Shown: positions 1-6,578, numbered from the stretch's first letter. The stretch is 7,444 nt of DNA from Gemmatimonadota bacterium (GCA_019689775.1 JADGGV010000194.1:1-7444); one strand, 5' to 3'. The notes: generated from the letters alone by a model not told the origin. Program-made: numbers and translations.

Positions 1-55
1 CCCAGACCGCGTCCCCCTGGCCGGCCCTGCCCGGCCCCATCTTCCCCTCTGCCGT

Positions 56-61
56 AGGAGG
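56..61 (+). promoter_or_regulatory. Shine-Dalgarno site that fixes the start of the BNR-repeat gene
   Basis: A strong AGGAGG lies five bases before the ATG at 67. An in-frame GTG at 61 overlaps the AGGAGG itself, so it cannot be the real start. This places initiation at 67. The 55 bases upstream of the site are C-rich, and I see no convincing promoter hexamers in them. Confidence 0.8.
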
Positions 62-66
62 TGTGC

Positions 67-1182
67 ATGGCCGGTGTACGGGTCCTCGTCGGCACCCGAA
101 AGGGTGCGTTCATCCTGACCTCGGACGAGAAGCGCGAGCGCTGGGACGTGGACGGGCCGCACTTCGGGGGGTGGGAGATCTACCACATCAAGGGGTCGCC
201 GGCCGATCCGGACCGCATCTACGCCTCGCAGTCGAGCGGCTGGTTCGGGCAGGTGATCCAGCGCTCCGACGACGGCGGCCGCACCTGGAATCCGGTCGGC
301 AACGAGTTCACGTACGACGGCGTCCCCGGCACGCACCAGTGGTACGACGGCACGCCGCACCCGTGGGAGTTCAAGCGGGTCTGGCACCTCGAGCCGTCGC
401 CGACGGATCCCGACACCGTCTACGCCGGCGTCGAGGACGCGGCGCTATTCCGCACGACCGACGGCGGCAAGAGCTGGCACGAGCTGTCCGGGCTGCGCCG
501 CCACCGCACCGGCCCGGGCTGGCACCCGGGCGCCGGCGGGCTGTGCCTGCACACGATCCTGCTCGACCCGGTCAACCCGGACCGCATCTTCGTCGCCATC
601 TCGGCCGCGGGCGCGTTCCGCACCGACGACGCCGGCGCGACGTGGAAGCCGATCAACCGCGGGCTGCGCTCCGAGTACATCCCGGACCCGGAGGCCGAAA
701 TCGGCCACTGCGTCCACCGCATCGCGCTGCACCGCGAGCGGCCGGACGTCCTGTTCATGCAGAAGCACTGGGACGTGATGCGCAGCGACGATGCGGGCGA
801 GAGCTGGCGCGAGGTGAGCGGCAACCTGCCGACCGACTTCGGCTTCTGCATCGACGTGCACGCGTGGGAGCCGGAGACCGTCTACGTCGTGCCGATCAAG
901 AGCGACTCCGAGCACTACCCGCTCGACGGCCAGCTCCGCGTCTACCGCAGCCGCACCGGCGGCGGCGAGTGGGAGGGGCTCACCAACGGGCTGCCGCAGC
1001 GCAACTGCTACGTCAACGTGCTGCGCGACGCGATGGCCGTCGACTCGCTCGACCGTTGCGGCATCTACTTCGGCACGACCGGCGGCCAGGTCTACGCCTC
1101 CGCCGACGAGGGCGATAGCTGGACCGCCATCGTGCGCGACCTGCCGGCCGTGCTCTCGGTCGAGGTGCAGACGCTGCCATGA
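67..1182 (+). CDS. BNR/Asp-box beta-propeller protein (sialidase- or WD40/YVTN-like fold), non-secreted
   Basis: The 371-residue product carries six Asp-box (SxDxGxTW) motifs at about residues 67-74 (SDDGGRTW), 130-137, 186-193, 240-247, 295-302 (degenerate, SRTGGGEW) and 345-352. They are spaced roughly 50-60 residues apart, as expected for blades of a beta-propeller. Motifs of the type 'P.DPDRIYA' precede several boxes, as in the families annotated 'exo-alpha-sialidase' or 'glycosyl hydrolase BNR repeat'. I see no FRIP motif and no signal peptide, so true sialidase activity is doubtful. A cytoplasmic binding, scaffold or unknown enzymatic role is more likely. Five cysteines are present (160, 215, 261, 314, 331). 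Its stop codon overlaps the start of the MoaD-like gene by four bases (ATGA), so the two are probably translated together and may work together. The fold call is firm; the function is not known. Confidence 0.85.
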   Translation: MAGVRVLVGTRKGAFILTSDEKRERWDVDGPHFGGWEIYHIKGSPADPDRIYASQSSGWFGQVIQRSDDGGRTWNPVGNEFTYDGVPGTHQWYDGTPHPWEFKRVWHLEPSPTDPDTVYAGVEDAALFRTTDGGKSWHELSGLRRHRTGPGWHPGAGGLCLHTILLDPVNPDRIFVAISAAGAFRTDDAGATWKPINRGLRSEYIPDPEAEIGHCVHRIALHRERPDVLFMQKHWDVMRSDDAGESWREVSGNLPTDFGFCIDVHAWEPETVYVVPIKSDSEHYPLDGQLRVYRSRTGGGEWEGLTNGLPQRNCYVNVLRDAMAVDSLDRCGIYFGTTGGQVYASADEGDSWTAIVRDLPAVLSVEVQTLP

Positions 1183-1475
1183 TCCGCGTCGCGCTCCCCG
1201 TCCACCTGCGCACGCTCGCGCGCGTCGGCCCCGAGGTCGAGGTCGAGGTGAACGGACCCGTCACGACGCGCACGGTCCTCGACGCGCTCGAGGCGCGCTA
1301 CCCCGTGCTGCGCGGCGCCATCCGCGACCACGTCACGCACCGCCGCCGCGACTTCGTGCGCTTCTTCGCGTGCAGGGAGGACATCTCGCACGAGAGCCCG
1401 GACGCACCGCTCCCGGAGCCGGTCGCCACCGGCGCCGAGCCGTTCATGGTCATCGGCGCGATCGTGGGGGGGTAG
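1179..1475 (+). CDS. MoaD/ThiS-family ubiquitin-like small protein with C-terminal Gly-Gly
   Basis: The 98-residue product starts with a beta strand (MIRVALPVHLRTLA), followed by an acidic valine-rich strand and a helix (TRTVLDALEARYPVLRGAI). It ends in ...IVGG. This is the beta-grasp layout of sulfur carriers such as MoaD and ThiS, in which the terminal glycine is adenylated and converted to a thiocarboxylate. The exposed GG terminus is intact. No E1-like activating enzyme (MoeB/ThiF), MoaE, ThiG or other cofactor gene is in the window, so a role in molybdopterin or thiamine synthesis cannot be inferred from context. The start ATG overlaps the upstream stop, and a GAGGTG lies 11 bases before it. 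Compared with standard MoaD (about 80 residues) it has an insertion around residues 55-82 (HRRRDFVRFFACREDIS...), including one cysteine. I recall similar propeller-plus-MoaD-like pairs from other GC-rich bacteria, but could not check this. Confidence 0.82.
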   Translation: MIRVALPVHLRTLARVGPEVEVEVNGPVTTRTVLDALEARYPVLRGAIRDHVTHRRRDFVRFFACREDISHESPDAPLPEPVATGAEPFMVIGAIVGG

Positions 1476-1514
1476 GGGGCGCGGCGGATCCAACATCGAG
1501 GGATGCGCGGCCGC

Positions 1515-1928
1515 TCACCCCGCCGTGGCCGGCCCGCGCATCGTCTCCCAGCCGAGCGCCGTCGCGAGGTGGCACACGGCGGCGACTGGCCGCACCTCGA
1601 CCGTCATGCCGTATGGCAGGAGCGGGCAGCGCTGCGCGATCGCGGTCGCCTCGTCGAGCGTGAGGCCTTCCAGCAGGAAGTAGCCGCCGACCAGCTCCTT
1701 CGCCTCCGCGAACGGCCCGTCGGTGACCCTCTCGCCGCGCGCGCCCGCCACGATGCGCACGCGCTCGGCGAGCGGGCGCCCGTCCTTCAGCTTCCCCGTG
1801 GCGGCCATCTCGTCGACCCAGGCGTTCCACCGGTCGAGGCAGCGCCGGGTCTCGTCGGCCGTCATCGTCGCGTACACCTCGGGCGTCGTATCGCGGACGA
1901 GCAGCAGGTAGGCGGCGTTCGTTTCCAT
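1515..1928 (-). CDS. DGPF/YCII-related domain protein
   Basis: The 137-residue product begins METNAAYLLLV and has the hallmark sequence VTDGPFAEAKELVGGYFLL, with DGPF at residues 70-73. A helix (LTLDEATAIAQRCP) and a final strand (MTVEVRPV) follow. This is the alpha/beta ferredoxin-like YCII fold (DGPF subfamily). The family has an unclear biochemical role. Many members are encoded next to ECF sigma factors, but no sigma factor gene is adjacent here. I chose the ATG at 1928 because the domain starts there; an upstream in-frame ATG at 2015 would add a low-complexity Ser/Pro/Thr stretch typical of non-coding frame. The Shine-Dalgarno is weak (GGGAG about ten bases upstream). It converges on the MoaD-like gene with only 39 bp between them. 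The last 20 or so residues lie beyond the core domain. Confidence 0.85.
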   Translation of the reverse strand: METNAAYLLLVRDTTPEVYATMTADETRRCLDRWNAWVDEMAATGKLKDGRPLAERVRIVAGARGERVTDGPFAEAKELVGGYFLLEGLTLDEATAIAQRCPLLPYGMTVEVRPVAAVCHLATALGWETMRGPATAG

Positions 1929-2072
1929 CGTCGGAGCGCTCCCGGTAGGCGTGGGTGAGGCGGACCCCTGAATGCTCTCCGTCGGGGGAGACGGATGCAA
2001 GGGGGAGGCGCGCACGGAGGCGCATCGAGTTCCGCGACGCCGTCGGCGCCACGCTCGCCGCGGGCGACGTCG

Positions 2073-3878
2073 TCAGCGGCGGCCGGCCAACTCCCGGAGA
2101 TTGTCGCGGATCATGACGACGGTCGCGACGCCGAGGGCCGCCACGACGAGCCACCACCAGAACTCCCACGCCAGGATCACCGCCGAGATCACGGCGAGGA
2201 CGACCGCGACGCTGAGCAGGAAGTTGATGAGCCGGCCTTCGGCCGCGGCCTCCACGGTCGCGAAGACGAGCCCGAACACCAACGCCCAGAACCACCAGGA
2301 CCGGGGGCCCAGGACGAGCAGCAGCAGGACCGCGAGCAGGGTGATCCCGCCGCTCAGCGCGGCCCACACCTGGAGCACGCGGCGGGGCGGCGGGGTCGGG
2401 TCCGGGCGGTGCACGCGACGGAGGTGCGCGGCCGGTGGGTCCAGCACGCCGGCCCGGACACGCGCCGCGTACCGCTCCACCGCCTCCCGCGTCTGCGCCA
2501 TGCGGTCGCGCCGGGCGGTCAGCGCGCCCAACTCGGCGGCGGCCGCGCTCAGCTCGGCGGCCGTCTCCCGGTGTACCGGGTCGAGGGCGCCGTTCGCGCG
2601 GAGCGCCGCCTCGTCGAGCGCCAGCGCCTGGACGTCTCGCCGTCTTTCGGCGATGCGGCCGTCGAGCCGCTCGAGCTCGACCGCGAGCCGGTCCCGCCGC
2701 CGCTCGAGCGCGGGCGCGAGCCGCGGTGGCGGCAACACCTTGTTCAGCCCCGCAAAGCCGAGGGGATCGTACCAGGAGAGGCGAACGGATCCGTCGCGAT
2801 TGTACTTCGGGCCCGCCGGGGCGCGCTCGCCGCCGAACGGGTCCTGCGTGTCCAGCCCCCACAACCCGCGGTATCGGTCCACCCACGGAACGTCGTCGGT
2901 GATCAGGATCGGCGTCCAATCCCGGTGTCCGCCCGGCCCGATGGCGACGCCGTCGCCCCGGGCGTAGTCCACGAAGGGGACGTCGATCAACGCGCCGATG
3001 GTCCGATCGGCGGCGTCGGATCCACCCTGCCCCAGCCGCTCCGCCCAGACGCGCCGCACCGTGCCGGCGAGGCGTTTGACGGGTCGGAGGACGCGCGGCT
3101 CGATGCCCATCACGTACTCGCCGCGCTCGAAGTAGCTCGCATGCGACCCGGCCGCCGCGAAGACCACGGGGTGCGCCCCGTCCTTGCCCAGCGAGGGGTC
3201 GTCCCAGCGGCGGCGCAGGTCGTCGCCGTGGTAATCGTGCGAGGCGAAGGCCACCCACCGCGGCTCCTGGCGGCCGTCGTCCGTCTCGTAGAGGTAGACG
3301 AAGATCTGCTCCCAGTCCGCCTCGTGGTCGTTCGCGCCGTGGAACGTGGATCGCCAATCGTTCATCACGTAGAAGAACAGGTAGTGGAGCACGGTCCAGC
3401 CGCCCGCCCGGACGACGCGCCCGTAGTAGGCCCGGCGATCGTCCCGGGTCAGCAGCTCGCGATACCCGACCTCCGCGGCGGCCGCCGTGCCCCCGGGCAC
3501 CCGGCCCCGGATCAGCAGCGATAGGTCGAACGCCGAGTCCACCAGGCGCGACCAGGGCGGCACGCGCGCCAGCCGCCCAGGCGCATGGAAGCGCACCCGT
3601 TGCGGGCGCCGCCGCCATTGCTGGTACTCGAGCGCCGAGAGCGGCCGCTCCACGAAGCGCAGGCTGAGTGCGCGCCCGTCGGCGATGTCGCCCTCGGCGG
3701 CGAGCCGGTCGAGGTCGAGCCCGCCGCGCGCCACCACGCACCGCGCCCTCCCCCGAGGGTCCCGTTGCCAGAGGCTGCACGCCTTCACGTACTCGTCGAC
3801 CGCGCAGGGGAAGAACAGCTCCCCGGCCGTGAACCGAACGAGCGGCTCATGCCGGCGGAGCAACTCCAGGTCGCTCAT
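2073..3878 (-). CDS. Vps62-like protein with coiled coil and C-terminal membrane helices
   Basis: The 601-residue product has three parts. Residues 1-385 are a soluble region carrying motifs I associate with the Vps62/DUF946 family: HEPLVRF near the start (10-16), LHYLFFYVMNDW (164-175), NDHEADWE (183-190) and HPVVFAAAGSHASYF (236-250). Residues 385-475 are rich in Arg, Glu, Ala and Leu with heptad-like spacing, predicting a coiled coil. Residues 501-590 hold about four hydrophobic segments (501-523, 527-543, 551-570, 573-590), followed by a short basic tail (RDNLRELAGRR). Vps62 was named in yeast for vacuolar sorting, but the bacterial members have no established function. The start ATG overlaps the stop of the upstream membrane-protein gene (ATGA), and no Shine-Dalgarno is visible, which implies translational coupling. 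The aromatic- and histidine-rich NDHEADWE/GSHASYF motifs could form a metal or catalytic site, but this is inference. Family assignment rests on motif memory. Confidence 0.75.
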   Translation of the reverse strand: MSDLELLRRHEPLVRFTAGELFFPCAVDEYVKACSLWQRDPRGRARCVVARGGLDLDRLAAEGDIADGRALSLRFVERPLSALEYQQWRRRPQRVRFHAPGRLARVPPWSRLVDSAFDLSLLIRGRVPGGTAAAAEVGYRELLTRDDRRAYYGRVVRAGGWTVLHYLFFYVMNDWRSTFHGANDHEADWEQIFVYLYETDDGRQEPRWVAFASHDYHGDDLRRRWDDPSLGKDGAHPVVFAAAGSHASYFERGEYVMGIEPRVLRPVKRLAGTVRRVWAERLGQGGSDAADRTIGALIDVPFVDYARGDGVAIGPGGHRDWTPILITDDVPWVDRYRGLWGLDTQDPFGGERAPAGPKYNRDGSVRLSWYDPLGFAGLNKVLPPPRLAPALERRRDRLAVELERLDGRIAERRRDVQALALDEAALRANGALDPVHRETAAELSAAAAELGALTARRDRMAQTREAVERYAARVRAGVLDPPAAHLRRVHRPDPTPPPRRVLQVWAALSGGITLLAVLLLLVLGPRSWWFWALVFGLVFATVEAAAEGRLINFLLSVAVVLAVISAVILAWEFWWWLVVAALGVATVVMIRDNLRELAGRR

Positions 3879-4336
3879 GCCGGCGTCCGTGCCGCGGGAT
3901 CGTGCCGGAACAGGCGCTGGACGCTGCGCTGATTGAGGTAGAACACGATCAGCACGTTGATCAGCATGGTCACGTAGCGCGGCTCGCCGCGCGCGTACCG
4001 GAACAGGCCTTCGCCGAGGCCCAGGCCGACCGTGATCATCAGCGCGACCCACGCCCAGCGGCGGAGCGTCCAGATCCCGACGGCCACGACCAGGAAGCCG
4101 CCGGCGGTGAGGAGCCGCACGACGCGGTCGACGTCCGCGTCGCTGATCCCGGGCAGCACCGGACGCGGCAAGCCGAGGCCGATGCCGAGGGCGGCGTAGG
4201 AACGCGACACGTCCAGCGCAATCAACGTGGCGTTGGTGAGCAGGAGCGCGATGATCGCGTACAAGCCGGGGGGTCGCTCACGCCGCCGGCCCCGCGCGGG
4301 GTCGGGGGCGGCGACCGTGTTTCGCCGGAAGGTCAT
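3875..4336 (-). CDS. Small four-helix membrane protein, function unknown
   Basis: The 153-residue product has a basic, proline-rich N-terminus (1-23) and about four hydrophobic segments: 24-43 (GLYAIIALLLTNATLIALDV), 73-90, 94-111 and 120-134. It ends in a pattern (INVLIVFYLNQRSVQRLF) common in small uncharacterised integral membrane proteins, where a tyrosine-leucine turn follows the last helix. The frame is open further upstream to an ATG at 4579, but those extra residues are an arginine/proline-rich string without family character, so ATG 4336 is preferred. No clear Shine-Dalgarno supports it, and a GTG a little upstream (near 4364) is a possible alternative. It is the first gene of a two-gene operon with the Vps62-like protein, overlapping it by four bases. 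Both being membrane proteins suggests a shared complex. Confidence 0.7.
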   Translation of the reverse strand: MTFRRNTVAAPDPARGRRRERPPGLYAIIALLLTNATLIALDVSRSYAALGIGLGLPRPVLPGISDADVDRVVRLLTAGGFLVVAVGIWTLRRWAWVALMITVGLGLGEGLFRYARGEPRYVTMLINVLIVFYLNQRSVQRLFRHDPAARTPA

Positions 4337-4472
4337 TCGCCGTCGCAGACCGCCGATCGATGCCACCTCGCCCGGATACTTGGCCGGGCCCGGATCGGCT
4401 GGAATCGGACCAAGGTCCCATCTCGAGCGACGATGCCAGGCGCGCCGCCGGATCGGCCGGCCGGTGCGTCGG

Positions 4473-4500
4473 GGGACGCCCGCGCACGCGCCGGCAACGG
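4473..4500 (+). repeat. Direct repeat copy 1 (28 bp)
   Basis: Begins GGGACGCCCGCGCACG and ends CGGCAACGG. It matches copy 2 at 4532-4559 at 26 of 28 positions, the two differences being at the 17th-19th bases (CGC versus TGG). Start-to-start distance is 59 bp. A short CATGA follows each copy (4507-4511 and 4562-4566), so the original duplication may have been longer and since diverged. Confidence 0.8.
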
Positions 4501-4531
4501 GGGTTCCATGACCGGAATCGCCAGCGGAAAC

Positions 4532-4559
4532 GGGACGCCCGCGCACGTGGCGGCAACGG
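4532..4559 (+). repeat. Direct repeat copy 2 (28 bp)
   Basis: Second copy of the repeat at 4473-4500 with 26 of 28 bases identical. Its right half (from about 4543) is also the left arm of an inverted repeat with 4586-4603, so this copy is shared by both structures. Confidence 0.8.
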
Positions 4560-4603
4560 ATCATGAATCGGCGGAGCACGGTCGCTCCGTTGCCGTCACG
4601 TCC
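4543..4603. repeat. Inverted repeat, 18-bp arms, 25-bp spacer (operator candidate)
   Basis: The left arm at 4543-4560 and the right arm at 4586-4603 are reverse complements at 16 of 18 positions. The inner ten are perfect: CGGCAACGGA at 4551-4560 and TCCGTTGCCG at 4586-4595. The spacer is 25 bp (4561-4585). With copy 1 at 4473-4500 this gives three instances of a CGGCAACGG-centred motif within about 130 bp, two direct and one inverted. That arrangement is typical of a multi-site regulator operator between divergent genes. It could instead form a long-loop RNA hairpin on either strand. No T-run follows on the plus strand apart from a short TTTT at 4619-4622, so a terminator is less likely. Confidence 0.6.
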
Positions 4604-4618
4604 GGCCGCCGTTATTGA
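4590..4618 (+). promoter_or_regulatory. Weak promoter candidate for the gene at 4702
   Basis: TTGCCG at 4590-4595 and TATTGA at 4613-4618 are 17 bp apart and sit in the only AT-rich patch of this region. The match to a housekeeping -35/-10 pair is poor (four and three of six bases). The -35 candidate falls inside the inverted copy of the CGGCAACGG motif, which would allow repression or activation by a factor bound there. This is a tentative reading. Confidence 0.22.
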
Positions 4619-4701
4619 TTTTGCCCGCCGATCCCTCTGCGGCGCGCCGGGCGCGGGCCGCCCGGAGCCGCGCCCCAGCGAGCCTCCGTCTCCGTACCGC
4701 C

Positions 4702-6051
4702 ATGACCGATCTCCACACGCTCGTCGACGGCGAGTTCGCGGTCCCCTTCTTTGGCTTCTCGCTCACGCTGGCACCGGGGTGGCGCCTCCACGAGGCTGCG
4801 GCCTCGGGCGGCTCGGCGCGCTTCGTCTTCCGCCGCGACGCCGGCGATGGCTACCTGAACGTGCACGTCTACGCGCGCGACTACCGCGCGATGGCGCTGT
4901 ACTTCGAGGACGAGCTGGCGCGCCAGCGCCGCTTCCCCGAGCGCGTCGCGCTGCCGTTCGGCGAGGCGTTCGAGAGCCGGAGCGCGTCGTCGCGCAACAT
5001 GATCTTCCAGGCGAACGGGGTGATCTTCAGCGTCGCCTGCGGCGGGAACGACCCGGCGGCGCGCGCGGCGGGCGACGCCATGCTGCGGGGGTTGCGCCTG
5101 TTCGCGCCCGTGGCGACGCAGGTCCCGCCCAAGCTCCAGGCGTTCAAGTACCTGCACCCGGGTGTGTCGACGCCCCGGCCGAAGACGGCGCGGGACCCCG
5201 AGCTGGCGCGCGCCGAGCTCGAGGCGCGGATCGCGGCGCACCGGGACCGCGCGGAGAAGGCGCGCGCCGCGCTGGGCCAGATCCCGCCCGAGCGGCACGC
5301 CCTCGCGCACCTCACGAGCGGCTCCGACCTGCTCGACGTCGCCGTCTGCTCGCTGCTGCTCCGCCGCGGCGACGACGCCCGGGCCGCCTTCGGCGACGCC
5401 GCCCGCTCCCTCCTCGCCGCGGACGCCGGCCGGCCGGACGGGCTGCCACCCGAGCCGCGCCTGCACGCGCTCGCGGCGGCCCTCCTCTCGGGTGAGCGCG
5501 AGTTGCCGCGGGAAGCCGCGCAGCGGCTCGCCCCGCCCGCGGAGCGGCGGGGGAAGATCTGGACCCAGGAGCATTTCGCCCGCGCGCTGGCCGCGCTCGT
5601 CCTGGGCGACGACGACGCGGCCCGCGCCGCCGCGGCCGAGCTGCTCCGCGCGGGCGACGCGGCGGCCGAGCGGGACGGCTTCTATCCGGGGACCGACGCG
5701 GCCTGCCGGGCGATCCTCGACCGGGACGCCACGGCGCTCGCCGGCGCGCTCGCCGAGGTCCTCGAGCGGCACGCGGCGCTCGCGAAGCGGAGCCGCCGCA
5801 ACCAGCCCGACGGGTGGCTGTGCTTCCCCGCCGCGGCGCTCGCGGTCCTCGCGGCGGGTCGAGGGCTCGACGTCGCCATTGAGCCGAAGCGGCGCCGCGC
5901 CGAGGTAAAGCTCCGGGCGGTCTTCGCCGAGCCGCACCGGGGGATGGAGGCTGGGCTGGAGGTCGACTTCGTCCCGCTCGAGCTGCTCCGCCAGGCGCAG
6001 CCGGCCGGCGGTGGCCGCCGGCCGTCTCAGGAGCCGGGCAGCGTCTTGTAG
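4702..6051 (+). CDS. Two-domain protein: PsbP/DcrB-like N-terminus and Imm49-like helical C-terminus
   Basis: The 449-residue product has no signal peptide or membrane segment. Residues 1-136 (VPFFGFSLTLAPGW, then alternating strands such as YLNVHVYARDY and MIFQANGVIFSVACGG, ending in a helix MLRGLRLF) look like the PsbP/Mog1/DcrB-type alpha-beta fold that includes DUF1795. Residues 165-395 are alanine-, leucine- and arginine-rich paired helices with TPR-like character (DLLDVAVCSLLLRRGDDARAAF and similar). The stretch GWLCFPAAALAVLAAGRGLDV (371-391) and the ending VDFVPLELL (421-429) resemble the C-terminal part of the Imm49 immunity family. That assignment is from memory and is tentative. 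No toxin or Rhs/T6SS gene lies nearby. ATG 4702 fits the domain start but has no visible Shine-Dalgarno; an in-frame TTG at 4615 would add 29 arginine-rich residues. Its last codons overlap the convergent acetyltransferase gene by 25 bp. Confidence 0.65.
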   Translation: MTDLHTLVDGEFAVPFFGFSLTLAPGWRLHEAAASGGSARFVFRRDAGDGYLNVHVYARDYRAMALYFEDELARQRRFPERVALPFGEAFESRSASSRNMIFQANGVIFSVACGGNDPAARAAGDAMLRGLRLFAPVATQVPPKLQAFKYLHPGVSTPRPKTARDPELARAELEARIAAHRDRAEKARAALGQIPPERHALAHLTSGSDLLDVAVCSLLLRRGDDARAAFGDAARSLLAADAGRPDGLPPEPRLHALAAALLSGERELPREAAQRLAPPAERRGKIWTQEHFARALAALVLGDDDAARAAAAELLRAGDAAAERDGFYPGTDAACRAILDRDATALAGALAEVLERHAALAKRSRRNQPDGWLCFPAAALAVLAAGRGLDVAIEPKRRRAEVKLRAVFAEPHRGMEAGLEVDFVPLELLRQAQPAGGGRRPSQEPGSVL

Positions 6052-6578
6052 AAGAACGTCGTGTCGCAGGGCCGCCCGTCCGGCCAGAGGGCATACCCCG
6101 GCACGACGCCGACGCGGATCCAGCCGAGACGCGCGTAGAGGCGCTCGGCGGCGCTCCCGGTCACCGTGTCGAGCACGAGGAGGGTCCGGCCCTCCGCCCG
6201 CGCGACCGCCTCCACGGCGCGCAGGAGCCCGGCGCCGACGCCCCGGCGGCGGGCGGACCGGCGGACCAGCACCTTCGCCACGTCGGCCCGGTGCGGCTGA
6301 TTCTCCGGGAGTGCGAGCAGGAGCTGCGCGGTCCCGATGAGCGCGCCGCCCGGCTGCTCCTCCGCCGCCAGGAGCGCGCGCTCGCCCGCCGCGACGCCAT
6401 CCGCGACGCGCCGCCAGAACGCCTCGGCCTTCTCACGGGAGAGCGGCGCCATGAAGCCGACGGACGCGCCGCCCTCGACGCAGTCGAGGAGGATCGCGGC
6501 CAGCTCCGCGACGCGCTCGGCGGCTTCGTGCGCCGCGAGCCGCCGCACGGCGATGGCCTCCGCCGCGGGCGGGGTCAC
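6027..6578 (-). CDS. GNAT-family N-acetyltransferase
   Basis: The 183-residue product has the acetyl-CoA binding motif A of GNAT enzymes at about residues 101-130: KVLVRRSARRRGVGAGLLRA, where R111-R112-G113-V114-G115-A116 is the pyrophosphate-binding loop. It is followed by the motif B region LLVLDTVTGSAAERLYARLGW (133-153) and a terminal strand (CDTTFFYKTL). The spacing, strand order and length are typical of single-domain GNATs that acetylate amino groups on small molecules or proteins; the substrate cannot be read from sequence. The GTG start overlaps the stop of the amidohydrolase gene by four bases (GTGA), and a good Shine-Dalgarno stands six bases upstream. The tail overlaps the convergent gene by 25 bp. 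Confidence 0.9.
   Translation of the reverse strand: MTPPAAEAIAVRRLAAHEAAERVAELAAILLDCVEGGASVGFMAPLSREKAEAFWRRVADGVAAGERALLAAEEQPGGALIGTAQLLLALPENQPHRADVAKVLVRRSARRRGVGAGLLRAVEAVARAEGRTLLVLDTVTGSAAERLYARLGWIRVGVVPGYALWPDGRPCDTTFFYKTLPGS

Larger units (their letters stand above)
4337..4701 (-). other. 365-bp divergent intergenic region
   Basis: This is the only long non-coding stretch, between the minus-strand membrane operon and the plus-strand gene at 4702, so it should contain both promoters. It holds short palindromes (CCGGGCCCGG at 4384-4393, GGACC-AA-GGTCC at 4407-4418, CGGCCGGCCG at 4454-4463), the 28-bp direct repeat and inverted copy listed separately, and one AT-rich patch (4611-4622) in otherwise very GC-rich DNA. 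Reading frames across it have no recognisable protein character. I see no RNA gene. The strand given is arbitrary. Confidence 0.6.

Noticed and set aside
67..1182. True secreted sialidase
   Set aside because: Asp boxes occur in many propellers; no signal peptide and no FRIP motif are visible, so the enzyme name is not supported.
1179..1475. Molybdopterin synthase small subunit MoaD
   Set aside because: The beta-grasp fold and GG end fit, but there is no MoaE or other molybdopterin gene beside it and the protein has an extra segment, so the specific name moaD was not assigned.
1978..1995. Small stem-loop (TCCGTC, six-base loop, GACGGA) downstream of the Vps62-like gene
   Set aside because: Only six base pairs with no T-run after it on either strand, so I cannot support a terminator; such stems are frequent by chance at this GC content.
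1995..3524. Open frame of about 509 codons on the plus strand opposite the Vps62-like gene
   Set aside because: No family motifs and skewed composition; the opposite frame has conserved motifs, a coiled coil and membrane helices.
1450..3780. Open frame of about 776 codons on the minus strand across the DGPF and Vps62-like genes
   Set aside because: It reads as low-complexity Arg/Ala/Gly/Pro protein, overlaps two recognisable genes in another frame, and is what high GC content produces in a frame shadowing real genes.
4473..4603. CRISPR array or attachment site
   Set aside because: Only two direct copies with a 31-bp spacer plus an inverted copy, no cas genes, no integrase and no tRNA nearby.
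4612..5937. Open frame of about 441 codons opposite the Imm49-like gene
   Set aside because: Composition is arginine/glycine-rich with no domain character, and it is a complement of the coding frame with clear alternating strand and helix structure.
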